Shown: one piece after another, positions 1 through 11,799 of the stretch | Layout of the letters: every line of letters begins with the position of its first letter | Position numbering within the stretch: the stretch's first letter is position 1 | Assembly: GCA_033558025.1 (NCBI GenBank) | Contig: JAUCEF010000005.1 | Span: 7,192,001 to 7,256,000, forward strand | Source of the DNA: Phytophthora sp. 'mugwort' | Taxonomy: Eukaryota; Oomycota; Peronosporomycetes; Peronosporales; Peronosporaceae | Direction of reading: 5' to 3' | Length of the DNA stretch: 64,000 nucleotides | Program-made: the position numbers and the translations under genes | The notes under the pieces: generated by a model | Databases searched by the model: none | What the model was told of the DNA's origin: nothing | Seen by the model: the letters and a program-made list of their open reading frames with translations, nothing else

Positions 1-867
1 TGTATTAGTTGTCTCTGATTGTATCATTTTCAGATCATTTGCTGCCTTGTAGAGCGTATCACCATTTCTGGACTTGATTTGTACTCGGTAGCCGTCTCTT
101 CCGACAATCGTATACACAGCTTTGCTCCAACGAGCTGACTCTTTGCTGAATGTTTGCTTCTTGAGTCGGTATAGCACATTTGTACCTACTTCAAATTCGT
201 TGTCAGCTTTATCAGCTACCGCTTAATTGTGATCCAGCCCCGGCTCCATGACCTTACCTTTGGCCTCATTTGGAGTCATTCCGATAAATCTGTGAATAGT
301 GTCATTACAGTTAACAATAATGTCGTTGATAAGCTTCTGCGTAACCTTCTTGGGTGATATCTTAGTTAGCCTCTGCTTTATCGTTCTGTTGAATCGCTCG
401 ATTTTTCCATCGTTCCGTGATCTCCTGGCTCGTTGTTATAGTACTCGATATCTTTGGATTTAAACCATGCTTATGCTTGTTTGTTCATGAACTCACTCCC
501 ATGTCGCTGGTGATAATGTCTGCCTCATGAGATCGAATGAAATCTTTTAGCGCAGCCAATATGACTGATGCAGTCTTATTTTTGAGTACTTAGCGTAGGC
601 AATCCGTGAGTTGATATTGATAACTGTCAGTATTGGTCGGTTTTCCCAAAAGCCGAGATCCATCTGCCATGAATTTTGGTTATGGGACGTGATCTTGAAC
701 CCATCGTAGTGTCTTTTCTGTTCCTGGAAGCGTTGAATATCTGGCCGAGTCCCATACCATTCCTTGACTATTTTGATCGTTATTTTGGGGTCCAATTCTC
801 TCGCTTTCTGATATAGAGCTCGAGCAGCAACATATCCGGGTTTTATTTTATAGTAGAGTTTCTTCAA
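1..867 (-). pseudogene. Polinton/Maverick-like retroviral-type integrase, broken
   Basis: Reading right to left, the open stretch 867-547 resembles the N-terminal part of the integrase carried by Polinton/Maverick transposons: a basic start, Gly-Tyr, then a catalytic-core beginning that stops at about 547. Further homology continues in other frames: an Asp-Met-Gly segment near 500, a segment near 390 containing an RTIQQ-like core tail, and near 210-40 an integrase C-terminal (SH3/chromo-like) stretch with F-S-K...W-S-K-A-V-Y. At least two frameshifts and stops break it. It lies downstream of the DNA polymerase relic on the same strand, and the pair together is diagnostic of Polintons. The left part continues beyond the window edge. 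A Gypsy or Ginger integrase is the alternative, but the adjacent polymerase argues against it. Confidence 0.65.
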
Positions 868-894
868 AGCTTAGCCATAGTATGTATTTTGTAA

Positions 895-3800
895 TCAGAT
901 ACAAATTATACGACTTCTGTTTTCGACTCTCTCTATATTTAGTGGGATAGTTGATATTCCATTCGAAGACACTTGTCGCTTATCGTTGAAATATGATAGT
1001 GCAGTTTTGGTCTTACTGTATGTGATGATTGATTTAGTTTCTTTTGACAGCATAAATCCCTTGTTAGTACCCCGATGTGTGATACGATCGCGAACAACGG
1101 ACTCAAACTTCAAAAGGGGCAAGCGCATCCTCATTGCGGCCACGACTTTGCTGTACACCCTAGGCTGAAACCTTCACCTTGTATAACCCATCTGGAAGAC
1201 AGCAAATATAGTTCTTACTCGATAGTGGAACCCTAGCATCGCCTGACCATTCATCCTTGAATAGACCAGGGGTTCGACGGTCAAACTTAGCTATTTCCTT
1301 GTTATAGTCGCGCGGGAACCAATCGTACTTGTGTTTTCGTTATGCTTACGTAGCTCAGGTTTGATGCACTCTTGAAATGGTTTGCTGCAGCTAAAGCGAT
1401 GTTGGCAGAGTCCGTGTCCATCTCTTGATACTGAAAATCGCTTCGATCGAGGTAAAAGTCAATACAATCGTAGTAGAACTTGAGCATGCGTAGATCGTTA
1501 AACTCCTCTAACCCATGAAATGTGTAGTGTTCAATACGCGACTTGATCTTAGCCTCAGATCATATTTGACTTATGTATGCTTACTCTTGTCCATGCCCGA
1601 TCGTCCACAAGCAGAGTTGCCTACCAATTTCATCATCTCAGCAATCATAGCCTTACTCTTATCCTCGTCGCCGACACGACGTGCGCTCGATACAGCATCC
1701 ATAAATGGTGCAAAGGTTTTGTGAGCGCTGGCTTTAATGAAGGAGTATGTTTTTGTTATTTCCTTCCTTGGGCTAGATACCATTTGAGAAGAGGTGCATA
1801 GATCAGAATTTTCTCACCGAAATAACTACCGATCAACTTACGAGCAGGCTTAGCTCGGCTTTTTCCATGAGTCTGGTTGTACTGATACATGTGTGAGCCA
1901 ATGATGGTCTCATCGGTGCAATCGATTAGTGTATTCTTGAAATTGGTGTCATCTCGCTAAAGTACTCTTTGAGGTACTCTGGGGTACGAATGTCGCATTC
2001 AAGGAATCCAAATATCTTTTCAGCCTTGATGTCTTCGACGATACCGGGGTAAGTCTCGATCGTGGTCAATCGCCCGCACGGTACCTCATTACCGAGCACC
2101 CATAAGTACAGCGCGTTAGCGTCGTAACCAATGATCTTCTTATTTATCTTACCATCGCGAAGTGTTGTCTCGTTGTGTTTAGCGTACCGGTTAAAGATGA
2201 TTGATGGTCCGCCAGCTATATTTGCCTTCATTTACCATAATGTCTTTCTCCTCACGATCAATTGAGTATACAAGTCTGTCCGAATTAAAATCAAGTAGCT
2301 TCTTGAATATGAACTTACTGAGAGACATGCCCTTGCGTGCGACATTGCATTGAACGCACGGATGAGAAGATTGCCGTCAATATGCCTCAATTTTTTATTG
2401 ACTCGATCGGCTGAAGCCGTATCGAGAGGTAAGCTGACACCAGCATAGACCACAAATATATTTTTGCCGTTTAAGCAAAGTGTCCAAGTGATCAAGGGCC
2501 ATATTAAACTCACGCTTGGCTTTAACATCTTGATGCTTGTAGCCACTAATACGCTTAGCTGAAAATCTAAAAGCTTTAGCAGGTACTTTTGGAGGGGGTT
2601 GGAGCTCGTTGAAGCACGTTTGATACATAACCTTCTCCGATAGACCTGGAAGCGAGACGCCATCAGTGAATATGTCGAGATCAAAACGCTTGAATAATTC
2701 ACGCTGAGCCTCGATAGCCTTAATGAATGGAATCACATCTAAGTTATTGTACCAAATCAAAAGATCCTTGACTGTCTTCATCTCGTAATGTTTCCAAAAA
2801 ACGAAATTGACTCGTTCGTAATCTTCATTACTAATGCTTGTTTCTCGGAAATCACTGTTAAAATCCGACTTTGAAGGAAGAGAAGTCTGACTGAGTACGT
2901 CGAACGATTCGATGTGCTCATATGGAAATAGGCCTTTAGCAAGGCCACAAACACAACGAATCTTGTCTTTGCACTCACACTCACCGAGATATGTGCTAAG
3001 ATACTTCTCATAACTTGCTCCAGCAGGAATATAATTACTAATATCAAGCATCTTCATGTCTGAGGTAGCGATACACATATAGCTCGGGTTCTTGATCACA
3101 GATTTGATATTCTCCGTACCATGACGGCAAACAGATCGCTCTTAATCAAATTGATATCATATCTACCAGAGTAAACCCTAATACTGGTACTTGATCGAGC
3201 TGTTGCTTGAGTTACCGTAATCCGACCTCTCCTTCCCGAAGGAAATCTTACTATAAAATCGAGGAAACTGGCATACGTTCCATCCTTGATCCGGTTGTCA
3301 ACGTCATTCATTGAGTACTTCTTTCCAAGTTTTAAACCAGGGATCTCCATACCACTAAAACCATTAGCTTTAATAATCTTCTGTAGAAGGTGTGCATACT
3401 TTGGACATTGTACTGCTGAATATGTAAACCAACCTCCTCTATATAGTTAAACATATCTTTCAGCAAGTCTTTTGGCTCAGCATTAACAAAGCATCGTACA
3501 TTCCCATAAAGACTGCCAGCTACCGATACTGAAACAGGAATGTGTTCATTCGGAAAGATAGTGCTTTCACCATGTTGGATACCGGTCGGCTTTAGAATGG
3601 CCTCAAAATCACACACGATAAGTGATCAATGTAGTGATCAATATTCTTAATGGAGTACTTTGTAAGCATCGATTTGATAGTGTTTTGAGGCGGTCTGTAG
3701 ATAGTTGGCTCAGCCGGAAAACTCTCAATATTGACTAGCTCACACTGGTTCTTCTTACGATTTTTAAGCTTGTCGGAGCTAACAAAAATCATCTCACACT

Positions 3801-4819
3801 TTGGACACTGATGCTTGCTTTGGAGCATGTCCAGATTACTGATGTAGAGAGCATGATTCTCGTGAGATAAAATATTGAGACGTCCATATTTCTTATCCGA
3901 CGGGCGGATGCATTCAATTTTTCCTGACTCCACATCCATCGTATATACATTGATGCTGAGTTTGAAGCAGTCCTCCATCTCATCGAGCTGCAGAAGCTCA
4001 ATCGGTTTAAAATTGCGGAAGAGCTTCGTGGAGTAGCTAAGACCCTTGTAAAAACAGCAGCGATTGAATGCTTCTTTCACCAAAGCCTGTATTTTTCGAT
4101 AACCTTTCTTCGGATCTGATCGGGTGTGGTAGGCAATACAATGAAAGACACACTTATGGCTTGTCTTAGGAAAATTGATTACATGGTTGTTGTCGCGGAT
4201 AATCTTGGGGATGATAGCGCTGCTATCACCAAGGGCATGCTCGCGATGATAGATATAAATCTTGAAGCCAGTGATGGCCCTGAGTTTGTATCCACTCGAT
4301 GGATACTTAAGCTTGTCGGCTAACTCCATCGAACGAATCTCAGAAATAACCTTCTTACGAATATCTGCCTTGCTGTTAATGGCAACAGGGTTAACGAATA
4401 CAGCCGTATTGCCGATGTTTGGATGCCAATATTGACTAAAACTATCATCATCTTTGCTGATGAAATCATAGCCGAGAGCAATATTGATCTTAAAAGCATT
4501 CTTCTGATTCTCTAGACGTTTTCGAGGTTGTCGTAAAATTCACCAGCCTGGATGCCTTCGTACAAGTGCGACTCGTTGTGTGTCCCCTTGTAAAAGCGAT
4601 ATTTGGGGTCAGTCTTGTAGTCCTCAGATATGTACTTCTTCAGCTTGTCGATGTTGACTTTATAGAGCTCAGCTACACGCTTCAGGTTGCTGGGACGCTT
4701 AAGTTACTAATATGCGTCATCCTACCGGTCTTACCTTTAACCTTGACTCGGTATTTATCTCCCCATTTGATTGGGTGAATATTTAATCTCTTTAGTCCTT
4801 CAGGTTCATAACCAAACAT
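895..4819 (-). pseudogene. Protein-primed family B DNA polymerase of a Polinton/Maverick-like element, broken
   Basis: A chain of minus-strand reading frames gives, in order: a start at 4819; an N-terminal region with a CxxC zinc-finger-like motif near 3800 (CPKC); an exonuclease motif DFEAIL near 3610; a palm region with YDANALYLW (motif A, near 2120); a KLVGNSACGRSG segment (motif B) near 1630; MDTDS (motif C) near 1420; and a C-terminal part ending GISTIPLNI near 920. This order is that of pPolB from Polinton/Maverick elements. Frames switch at least six times and stops occur, so no enzyme can be made. The C-terminal motif order and the neighbouring integrase make a Polinton more likely than a linear plasmid or a virophage. 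No capsid, protease or ATPase gene could be recognised in the window. Confidence 0.8.
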
Positions 4820-5194
4820 GGTCACTATATATCTTTGCCTATATTTATTAGTTGCGTGGTCGACTTTATATTCTATACTTCTTCGCTCAGGTTCGTCTTT
4901 ATATTCAGCCCCAGATAAAAAACTTGAATTAATTAATTAAGTTCGTTTTCCACATTAGGTTCGCTTTTACGTTCGATTTGTTTTTTTTGCATAGGCCTGG
5001 CGCTTTTAAGCATTTAGTTGCTCACGATGCTTTTCGTCATACACCCATTGCTTAGCGCTTTCGTTTTGATGTAGTAGCGCTTTTGATTTTCTTTGATGCG
5101 CTCCTTATTAGCTAGGTATTTCTCAGGAGAATAAGTCATCTTTATATATTATAGACTTTACATTATCAGAATAGCATAAGTCAAATACAGTATA

Positions 5195-5210
5195 ACGTTA
5201 CCGGTAACGT
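5195..5210. repeat. 16-bp perfect palindrome
   Basis: ACGTTACCGGTAACGT reads the same on both strands. It sits directly before the 20-bp tandem repeat and about 100 bp before the Ser/Arg-rich ORF, so it may be a control site or element end; that role is inferred. Confidence 0.85.
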
Positions 5211-5317
5211 GAATCATCGGATCGATACCTAAATCATCGATTCGATGACTAAATCCTCGATTCGATGATTAAATCATCGGCATCTCTGGTACTATGCCTA
5301 AATCATCAGCTCGATGG
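5210..5317. repeat. Degenerate 20-bp tandem repeat, iteron-like
   Basis: About three and a half head-to-tail units of the form taaatcatcgattcgatgat start at 5210, 5230, 5250 and 5270, and a further partial unit lies at 5299-5317. Each unit is itself nearly palindromic around TCGATTCGA. The array ends at the start codon of the next ORF. Function is unknown. Confidence 0.75.
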
Positions 5318-5949
5318 TCCGGTCTATACCGAGCGACCACATCGCTGCGCGTCCTCAACTTCAGCATTCCTCACTTAACCCCGAGGGATACCAAATACCA
5401 ACCAGCCCAACTCCAACCTCCTTCATCGCAATGGACTTCAACCGCTTACGTACTAGCAGCAAGAGTCGCACGCGCGGGAGTAGCCGTCTCTCAAGTCCGG
5501 ACAGGCTTGATCCCCGTCGCTCAAGCAAGGAGGAGTCCCGTCGATCAGGTTCCGGTCGTTGTTCGAGTTACGACAACCTTGATCCACGTCGGTCAATCAG
5601 GGAGGAGTTCCCACGATCGAGTAACAGAGACTTGGATCAGTCCCGACGTAGCAGCAGCTCAACAGTCCGCCCCCGCCGGAGCAACAACTCAACAGATCGC
5701 TCACATAGCAGCAACTTAACACGCCGGAGCAGCAACTCGATAGATCGTCCACATAGCAGCAACTTCACACGCCGGAACAGCAACTCTACAGATCGTCCAC
5801 GCCGGAGCAGTAACGAGGGGACTCATTATGCTCGACCTGTGTACACGTCGAATTCACGTGACCTGGAAATGCCTTTTCATGCTCCTGTAGGGCATTCCGT
5901 ACGACTAAGTTTGTGGATGTTCTCACTAAAGAACCTTGTGGATACATAG
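5314..5949 (+). CDS. Ser/Arg-rich low-complexity protein of unknown function
   Basis: An uninterrupted 211-codon ORF starts with ATG at 5314. After about 40 ordinary residues it is dominated by Ser, Arg, Asn and Asp, with imperfect repeats of about 17 residues built on RRSxNSxDRxHSSN in the second half (residues about 110-170). The last 35 residues are of normal composition. Repeats are visible at DNA level too (5650-5820), so part of the ORF could be expansion of a short tandem repeat. No domain is recognised. It lies next to a Polinton-like relic but on the opposite strand, and is preceded by a palindrome and a 20-bp repeat, so it may be a passenger or structural gene of that element. It could also be a chance ORF in a repeat. 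Confidence 0.4.
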   Translation: MVRSIPSDHIAARPQLQHSSLNPEGYQIPTSPTPTSFIAMDFNRLRTSSKSRTRGSSRLSSPDRLDPRRSSKEESRRSGSGRCSSYDNLDPRRSIREEFPRSSNRDLDQSRRSSSSTVRPRRSNNSTDRSHSSNLTRRSSNSIDRPHSSNFTRRNSNSTDRPRRSSNEGTHYARPVYTSNSRDLEMPFHAPVGHSVRLSLWMFSLKNLVDT

Positions 5950-5968
5950 TATGATCTACTCCAACGTG

Positions 5969-6327
5969 TACACGTGAGGTTCGAGGCGACTTTTCTCCGA
6001 TTTTCTGTCACGATTATCGAGGTCATAATATCAGCGGATGGGTCTATATGCAGCGTGACGAGCTCGAGATCGCTAATATTCTGCGTAAGTATGGTGAAAC
6101 CAAGAATTTTTTGGCCCGCCTCAAAATGATGCTATTGAGACCGAGTTTCAGAAGCTGGACGTTGATGTCTCGAATGGGTGTCGCATTGCTGACGAAAGCC
6201 GCCCGCTGATTCTCGCTTCGAAGTGGTCTACAGCAATTCTGACACTGTCATGTCTAATGATCCGTCAAGTCAAGGTGGTTTTCCAGAAGACGAGTCCAGT
6301 TTTACAGCAGTGACGAGCTGTAAGTAA
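5969..6327 (+). pseudogene. Frameshifted coding remnant, unidentified
   Basis: Three short stretches in successive frames look like protein rather than noise: one containing GWVYMQRDELEIANILRKYG, a second with DAIETEFQKLDVDVSNGC, and a third ending with SSFTAVTSCK and a TAA at about 6327. Two single-base shifts (near 6110 and 6220) would join them. I do not recognise the family. It follows the Ser/Arg-rich ORF and may be the other half of the same element gene. Confidence 0.35.
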
Positions 6328-6395
6328 GAGTACCATGCTTTCGGTGGTGAGAGTACCTTACTTCTTTTTTTTATGGTAGTAAGAGTACCATGTTG
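6324..6395. repeat. Direct repeat agtaagagtaccatg with partial inverted copy
   Basis: The 15-mer occurs near 6326 and again near 6377. A nearly inverted copy (gagagtaccttac) lies between. This may mark the terminus of the adjacent mobile element. No target duplication could be assigned. Confidence 0.4.
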
Positions 6396-6456
6396 ACTTC
6401 CATGAAGAAAATAACGAAAAAAATAATGATTATCCTCAATCATGTTCGCAAGGCAA

Positions 6457-7386
6457 TCATATCAATATATATATCTGGGAATTGTTGAGACCAACCATAG
6501 CTGCTGGCAAAGCAAGACCAGCGTACACAAGTGCAACTGGAAATGAAATCATTAACGGAGGTAGTAGAGGATTGCCAAATTCCACTTCTTGGACAACGGG
6601 TTGACCACGTTGGTGCAAACTAGCGACTCGACGCAATGAAGTGGCATCGCCAGCATAGATCTTGATTCCGATCGCTACTTGGACAGAAGTTTGAGCCATC
6701 CAACGCACGAGGTTGGTACGAATTGATGCCAGGTCGTCGTTCTTGTACACAACTTCGACTATGACGTTGGGAAATGGACATCCATTTGCAATTTGTAGCA
6801 CTGCTCCTCCAACCGTCAGACCCACAGGAGAAATGCTCGAATCGGGTTCTTGGGCCCGATCTTTGTCCCCTTTCCACAGTGTCATAGAGTAATATGCTGT
6901 TCCCGAGTATCAGTATTTGCCGAATAATTGAATGCACAATTTTCTCTGCTGTTCTTTCGTGAACGAATGACGGAATGCTGTAGATGATCACTCTTCCTGT
7001 TCCCGTACCATCATCGAGAGGCACAAGGCCCACCGTCTCACTCGTCCTTCGTTGACGTTGAGCCATCGTTCGAAATCCTTCCACGAGGTGGCTTCACACA
7101 ATACAACAGGCCCCCAAGAAATATCACCATCTTCATCGATTAATGGCGCATTCGCGAGTGGGTCGTTCCATATAGCAATTAGTTTTTTCTTCGCCTCGTC
7201 GACATCTTTCATGTGAATCACTTGCTTTCTTCCAATCACCATTGTTGATGACGCTGCTGATACAGATGACACTGCTGCTGATGATGACGGTGCTGAAGAT
7301 ACTGGTCGCGGAGTGATTGTTCCGATTCTTGACAAGCGTCGTCGCTTCTTCTTGCTCTCGTTTGCCATCCCTTTTTTCTTTTCCAA
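6457..7386 (-). pseudogene. Uma2-like PD-(D/E)XK nuclease-family protein, frameshifted
   Basis: The first open part (7386-6988) has a basic, Ser/Ala-rich N-terminus with KKKRRRLSR, a possible nuclear signal, then a conserved-looking GDISWGPVVLCEATSWKDFE stretch. The same protein continues after shifts near 7020 and 6890 into a part with RVIIYSIPSFVHERTAEKI and one with EPDSSISPVGLTVGG, then PNVIVEVVYKN and TSVQVAIGIKI. The PNVIVEV core after an upstream Asp resembles the catalytic strand of the bacterial Uma2 family (putative restriction endonuclease, PD-(D/E)XK fold), and similar proteins occur in fungi and oomycetes. The two frameshifts imply a pseudogene or sequencing errors. Family assignment is by motif memory only; the catalytic Lys is not obvious. 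Confidence 0.45.
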
Positions 7387-8499
7387 AGGAAGCGGAGGAT
7401 ACCGGTAATGAGCTAACCGCCTGTATCGTGTAATTACTTAACAGGCGTTTTAAGGTGATTATTAGAGAAAGCAGCTTGTAATCAACAACATCAACAAGCT
7501 AATTATTACTGTAATATAGTATAATATAAGAGAAGAAAAGTATTACTCGGCCAAAAAAACGGCAGCTTTGCCAACTAAATAATAAATTTGCCCGTGACAC
7601 TATCTTTTTCCAAAATCATAGAATAGATTACAATGATAAATATGTTTTTGAAAAAAGTAATATTTTTAAGCTTTTTGGCGCTGAGCAACAACTCATGTCA
7701 TTATGTAGGTACACTCACTATCGAATGCAAGGTTCTACCGGGTGCGATCTAAGTCTTCTAGAACCACCTCCGTCCTTAAAATAAGAGCGTTTTGGACCGA
7801 ACAGAAATCAACAGTACCCGGGGTACAGTAGTACCACCGACTTAGTAAATATCGTTTTTTTTTTAAGGATTGACTTAATTTTAACTTTGACTCGATGTTA
7901 ATGATCTATAGCTTATGCAACAATGTGTAACGCATTTAGCCCCATCCTCGTGTTCTAACCCTATCGAATCGTTGCGTCGTCGAAACCAACAGCTGGATAT
8001 TAAAAATGTTTAAAAACGTCTATACCTACTCTCGATACTAATTAAGCTAAGAAATAGCGGAATTAAAAAAAACGTACACGTTATGTTCCACATGTTACTA
8101 CAGGGAGTGACAACGGAGACACGAGCGGGCACGCGTCGATGAGGGGCAGCGTGTGGTGCGTCCAGAATGGCAGCAAGACGAAGTTGAAATGGCGCAGCAG
8201 GCAGATGGGTTGTTGGCTGCATCAAGCAACCGCAGTCCTCGAGGAGCAACCGTCATTTGCATCCGCACAATCGAAATCTTCGGCGAGGGGGCGCCACGAG
8301 AAGTTGTCGACGGCAACGAGCAGCTCGGAGCAGTTGATGCGGTATTGGGGGCTGAGCGAGTGCAACGAGTGAAGGACGGACACGCGAGCACCTGCTCGAC
8401 GTACACGCATCAAGCGCTTACTTCATGATCTACCTCCTTTTTAACACCCCTCCCCGTCGAGCAGCGCGGTCATTCGCGCCCTCCTTGTCTGAATGCAGC
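7387..8499. other. Intergenic stretch without a recognisable gene
   Basis: AT-rich to about 8090 with several homopolymer runs (T-tract near 7854). The part 8100-8450 is GC-richer and has overlapping open frames on both strands, none with a recognisable family. It directly follows the C-terminal end of the Copia relic and may be its LTR or flank. Confidence 0.5.
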
Positions 8500-9191
8500 A
8501 CCACGAGTGCTCGTAGCTCACTCATTGTTGGGCTGCAAGCACCTTTGGGAACACATCAGCTGCCGTGTGATCTTTCTCACAGTAGACAGGTTTAAGTACT
8601 CCATCCTTCGTAGGTCGACGTCGAACTTAATGCCCAAATCAATGTGCATCGCCTTGGACGTCGCCTTCCAGTTGCTTCAAAGAAGCTAGGTTACCGACCC
8701 GCAGCTCCATTGGTCCCCCACACACGCCGCTCGTCACTCCGAGCTCTCCAAGTAGCTCTCGAATCCTAAGCAGCCCCTGCCCCATGACGGATGCCGCGCC
8801 TCCATGGTTGATGATGACACGCCGCTCTGCTTCTTGCACACCCCGCTCACCGCCATTCCAGCCACGGTGACGTCCCCGCCTTCCCCCCCCCCCAGCCCAG
8901 CCACCGATTTGCGATTTTCCCTATCTACAGCGAAATCTGCTTGGCTGTATGCTATCCCTCCAGCGACTCGCTTCACTCGCAGCCGCAGGCTCCTCGTTCC
9001 TGCCAGGCACCGCATACGCTTAATTTCCAATTTGCCACAGTGGGATTGTGCGTGCGTCTCGAGACCTTGTGTACGGCGAACGCAATGTCCGGTCGTGTGC
9101 ACCTCGTAGTCCGCAACAAGCTTCTTGCTAAGGACTGGAACTTCGTCACGCTAATCGTACCGTCGCTATCGACAGTAGGAAGCAGTTCCAC
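8500..9191 (-). pseudogene. Copia reverse transcriptase end plus RNase H, relic
   Basis: From 9191 leftwards the frame contains CTRPDIAFAVHKVSR, the typical Copia segment after the RT thumb. It is followed by a tail with YSQADFAVDRENRKSVAG, then VCKKQSGVSSSTMEA (RNase H beginning and the KKQ..VSxSTxEAE motif), then LRIRELLGELG and a LKQLEG segment. These are the standard landmarks of the last third of Ty1/Copia pol. Several frame changes are needed and no LTR or upstream integrase is seen, so this is a truncated fragment. It points away from the Gypsy relic that starts about 40 bp to its right. Confidence 0.75.
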
Positions 9192-9229
9192 AGCCGACTA
9201 ACTAGACACGGCGAGCAGCATGCAATAAC

Positions 9230-10920
9230 GCCGGTGGAGATATCAGTGGCTGCGGAGGACGGCGGACGGCATCTTCATCCCGACGGCTTATATAGGAACG
9301 GTCATGCTAGCAAGACGGTGACCAGAGCGCGGAATGGGCGTGCATGGGTGCCGGCGGTTAACACTGATGGGGATCACGTAGGGCTACCCTCGAAGAAAGA
9401 GCTGGGAACGTGGATACAATTGGACGACGGCGTCGAGGTACTAGAGATGAACGGGGAATTACAACTCAGTCGTATGCAGTCCTGGCTGAACGGCATGCGC
9501 GACGGCGAGACCCCGCTTGATGACGAAAGTGAGGTGAAGATAGGAACCAGAGGCACGCGAGTTGATTTTGAAGTTGCTGAGAATGTATCGTAATTTGACG
9601 AGCAATACAGGAGATGGTCCGCCTGTGGCAGCTTTAGACGTGCATCATCATATTGATACGGGAGAAGCGGCACCGATCATGCTGAAACGGAGACGACAGG
9701 CGCAGATAGAAGACAAGATCATCGAAGAGAACGTTAGCAAAATGCTTGGCGATGGCGTGATCGAGGAAGGGAACGGAGCATGGGGTTTTCCGGTAGTGCT
9801 AGTACGAAAGAAGGACGGCGAAGTCAGATTTTGCGTGGATTACTGTACGCTGAACAAAGTGACAAAGAAGGATGTTTACCTTCTTCCTTGTATCGACGAG
9901 ACACTCGAAGTGTTGGGCGGCGCATTACTCTTCACGATACTAGACCTACGAGCAGGATATTGGCAGATTATGGTGGATCCGGATGATCGAGATAAGACAG
10001 CGTTAACCACCAAAAACAAGGCTTGTATCGATTTGTGCGCATGCCATTTGGATTGACTAACGCGCCACCAACGTCTCAACGCATGATGACTAGTGTGGTG
10101 AGAGGTCTAACATGGACGAAGTGCTTACTGTATCTCGAAGACGTCGTGGTGTTCACATGTGGAGGGGTCGAACGGCATGTCGTTCAGCTGGCATGCGTGT
10201 TGGAGCGGTTGGCAGCCGCAGGGTTGAACTCAAGCTGAAGCAATGCGTGTTTGCAGCAAGCTCGATGGAATATTTGGGACACGAAATCAGCTGTGAAGGC
10301 GTTGGACCAGTGCCACGGCTAATTTTTGCAGTACAGGAGTTCCCGAGATCAAAGGACACGGTGGAGGAAAAAGGTTCGTGCATCTGGCGGGATACTATCG
10401 GCGGTTGTCGAGGATTTTGGATCAATCATGAGACCAATAACGAGATTGCTTTAATAGGTCATCGAATGGGAATGAACACCAACTCAGGAAACGGCGTTCG
10501 AGCGCGTGAAGGCGATCTTGACGGGTAAGCCGTTGCTCATCTATCCCGATTTTCAGATGCGAGCCAGGTGGTCCGCGGAGCGTGTCTGATGCAAGATAAG
10601 GGTGACAGCTGGCAACCGGTAGCCTTTGCGAGCGAAGTAAACAGTGTGACGGAGAGCAAATATGGTAAAACGGAGCTTGAATGTATTGCAGTAGTCTGGG
10701 CGATCAAGCTGTTCAGGCCGTACTTGTAGGAGCGGCAGCGTACGATAGCCACCGATCAAGCAGCCTTGAAGTGGTTGATGACGAGCTCAAACTTGAAGGG
10801 CAAATTGCACGGATGGTCATTAACATTGCAAGAATATGATTTCGAGGTGCAGTATTGACCGGGGAATACCAACGTAGCAGACGGTCTCTATCAAGCGTCG
10901 ACAGAAGCTCCCGTACTGGC
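9230..10920 (+). pseudogene. Ty3/Gypsy pol relic: protease-RT spacer, RT, RNase H
   Basis: The plus strand carries a spacer region (9234-9593), then RT with GVIEEGNGAWGFPVVLVRKK (near 9750-9815), FCVDYCTLNKVTKKDVYLLP, LDLRAGYWQI, and MPFGLTNAP (near 10040). The catalytic box reads YLEDVVVF instead of YxDD, so one metal-binding Asp has become Glu. RNase H follows with DASQVVRGACLMQD, WQPVAFAS, TELECIAVVWAIKLFRPYL and ATDQAALKW (10555-10790), interrupted by stops at about 10728 and 10858. At least three frameshifts are needed. No integrase follows; instead there is a charged spacer. It is a dead copy with no LTRs recognised at either side. Confidence 0.8.
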
Positions 10921-11610
10921 AACCATGGGACGGAGACGACGGTCGCGACAACGAGCAGCAGAGCGACGGACCAGTAACGCGGTTGCTAGTCCATGTGGAT
11001 CAAGGACGGACACTGCAGCAGACACAGATGATGTACCAACGACCAAGTCACGGCGGTAACGAGAGCGACATCGGCGAAAGACGGCCAAATGGAAGCGAGA
11101 CCACCCATCACCGGAAGCTCCGAGTCACACGTAAACCGGGCGAGAACGAGGGCCCGGAGTAACGCGTGCAATGGGGAAGCGACCCAACATAACACGGTGA
11201 CAAGTTCAGCATCGTCGTGCCATGACGCGGGCGGCGAAACGGCAAGTGGAAGAGGCACAGAAGAGAGCCGATCAAGTGCGGAGGGAACGAGGAAGAACGG
11301 CGACGAGCAATGCGAGCGGCAATAGAACGGACGAGCCGACGCAGCAGGAGTCAAGAATAAGCGACGATGCGGTGAGCGACGTAGCAACCCCTACGGCGAC
11401 GCGCGAAGAAGCCGAGGAGCCGCGACGACGACCCCCAATACAGGAATTGATACCGAAGGTGGAAGCGGCGGTGATACCCGCGCTACGGAGACCTTGGACG
11501 TGCGTGGCGATACGACAGCGACTACAGAAACACGTGCGGGACGACGACGTACAGTGGCGTTCTCACAAGCGGTCGGGTGGAGCGGTAAGCGGAGTGTCCG
11601 GTCTCTGACT
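10921..11610 (+). pseudogene. Charged Arg/Glu/Thr-rich spacer downstream of Gypsy RNase H
   Basis: Open but frame-shifting sequence rich in Arg, Ala, Thr and Glu (for example TRAAKRQVEEAQKRADQVRR near 11225) continues from the Gypsy RNase H. Oomycete Gypsy elements often carry a variable basic linker here. No integrase motifs follow before the opposite-strand relic begins. Confidence 0.35.
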
Positions 11611-11799
11611 TGACCACAATCAGCCACAACGAGTGAGATAGCAATCACGAAGCGGAGGAAGGGGACGGTATGACAACCAGGCATCGCACGCGAGAGCCAA
11701 GACGAAACGCGACGCGTGAAATCTATCATTGGCGGCGACAATGAGAACATGATGACACTAACACCGACAAGGAGGACGAGCGGTGTTGAGCGAGGAGAG

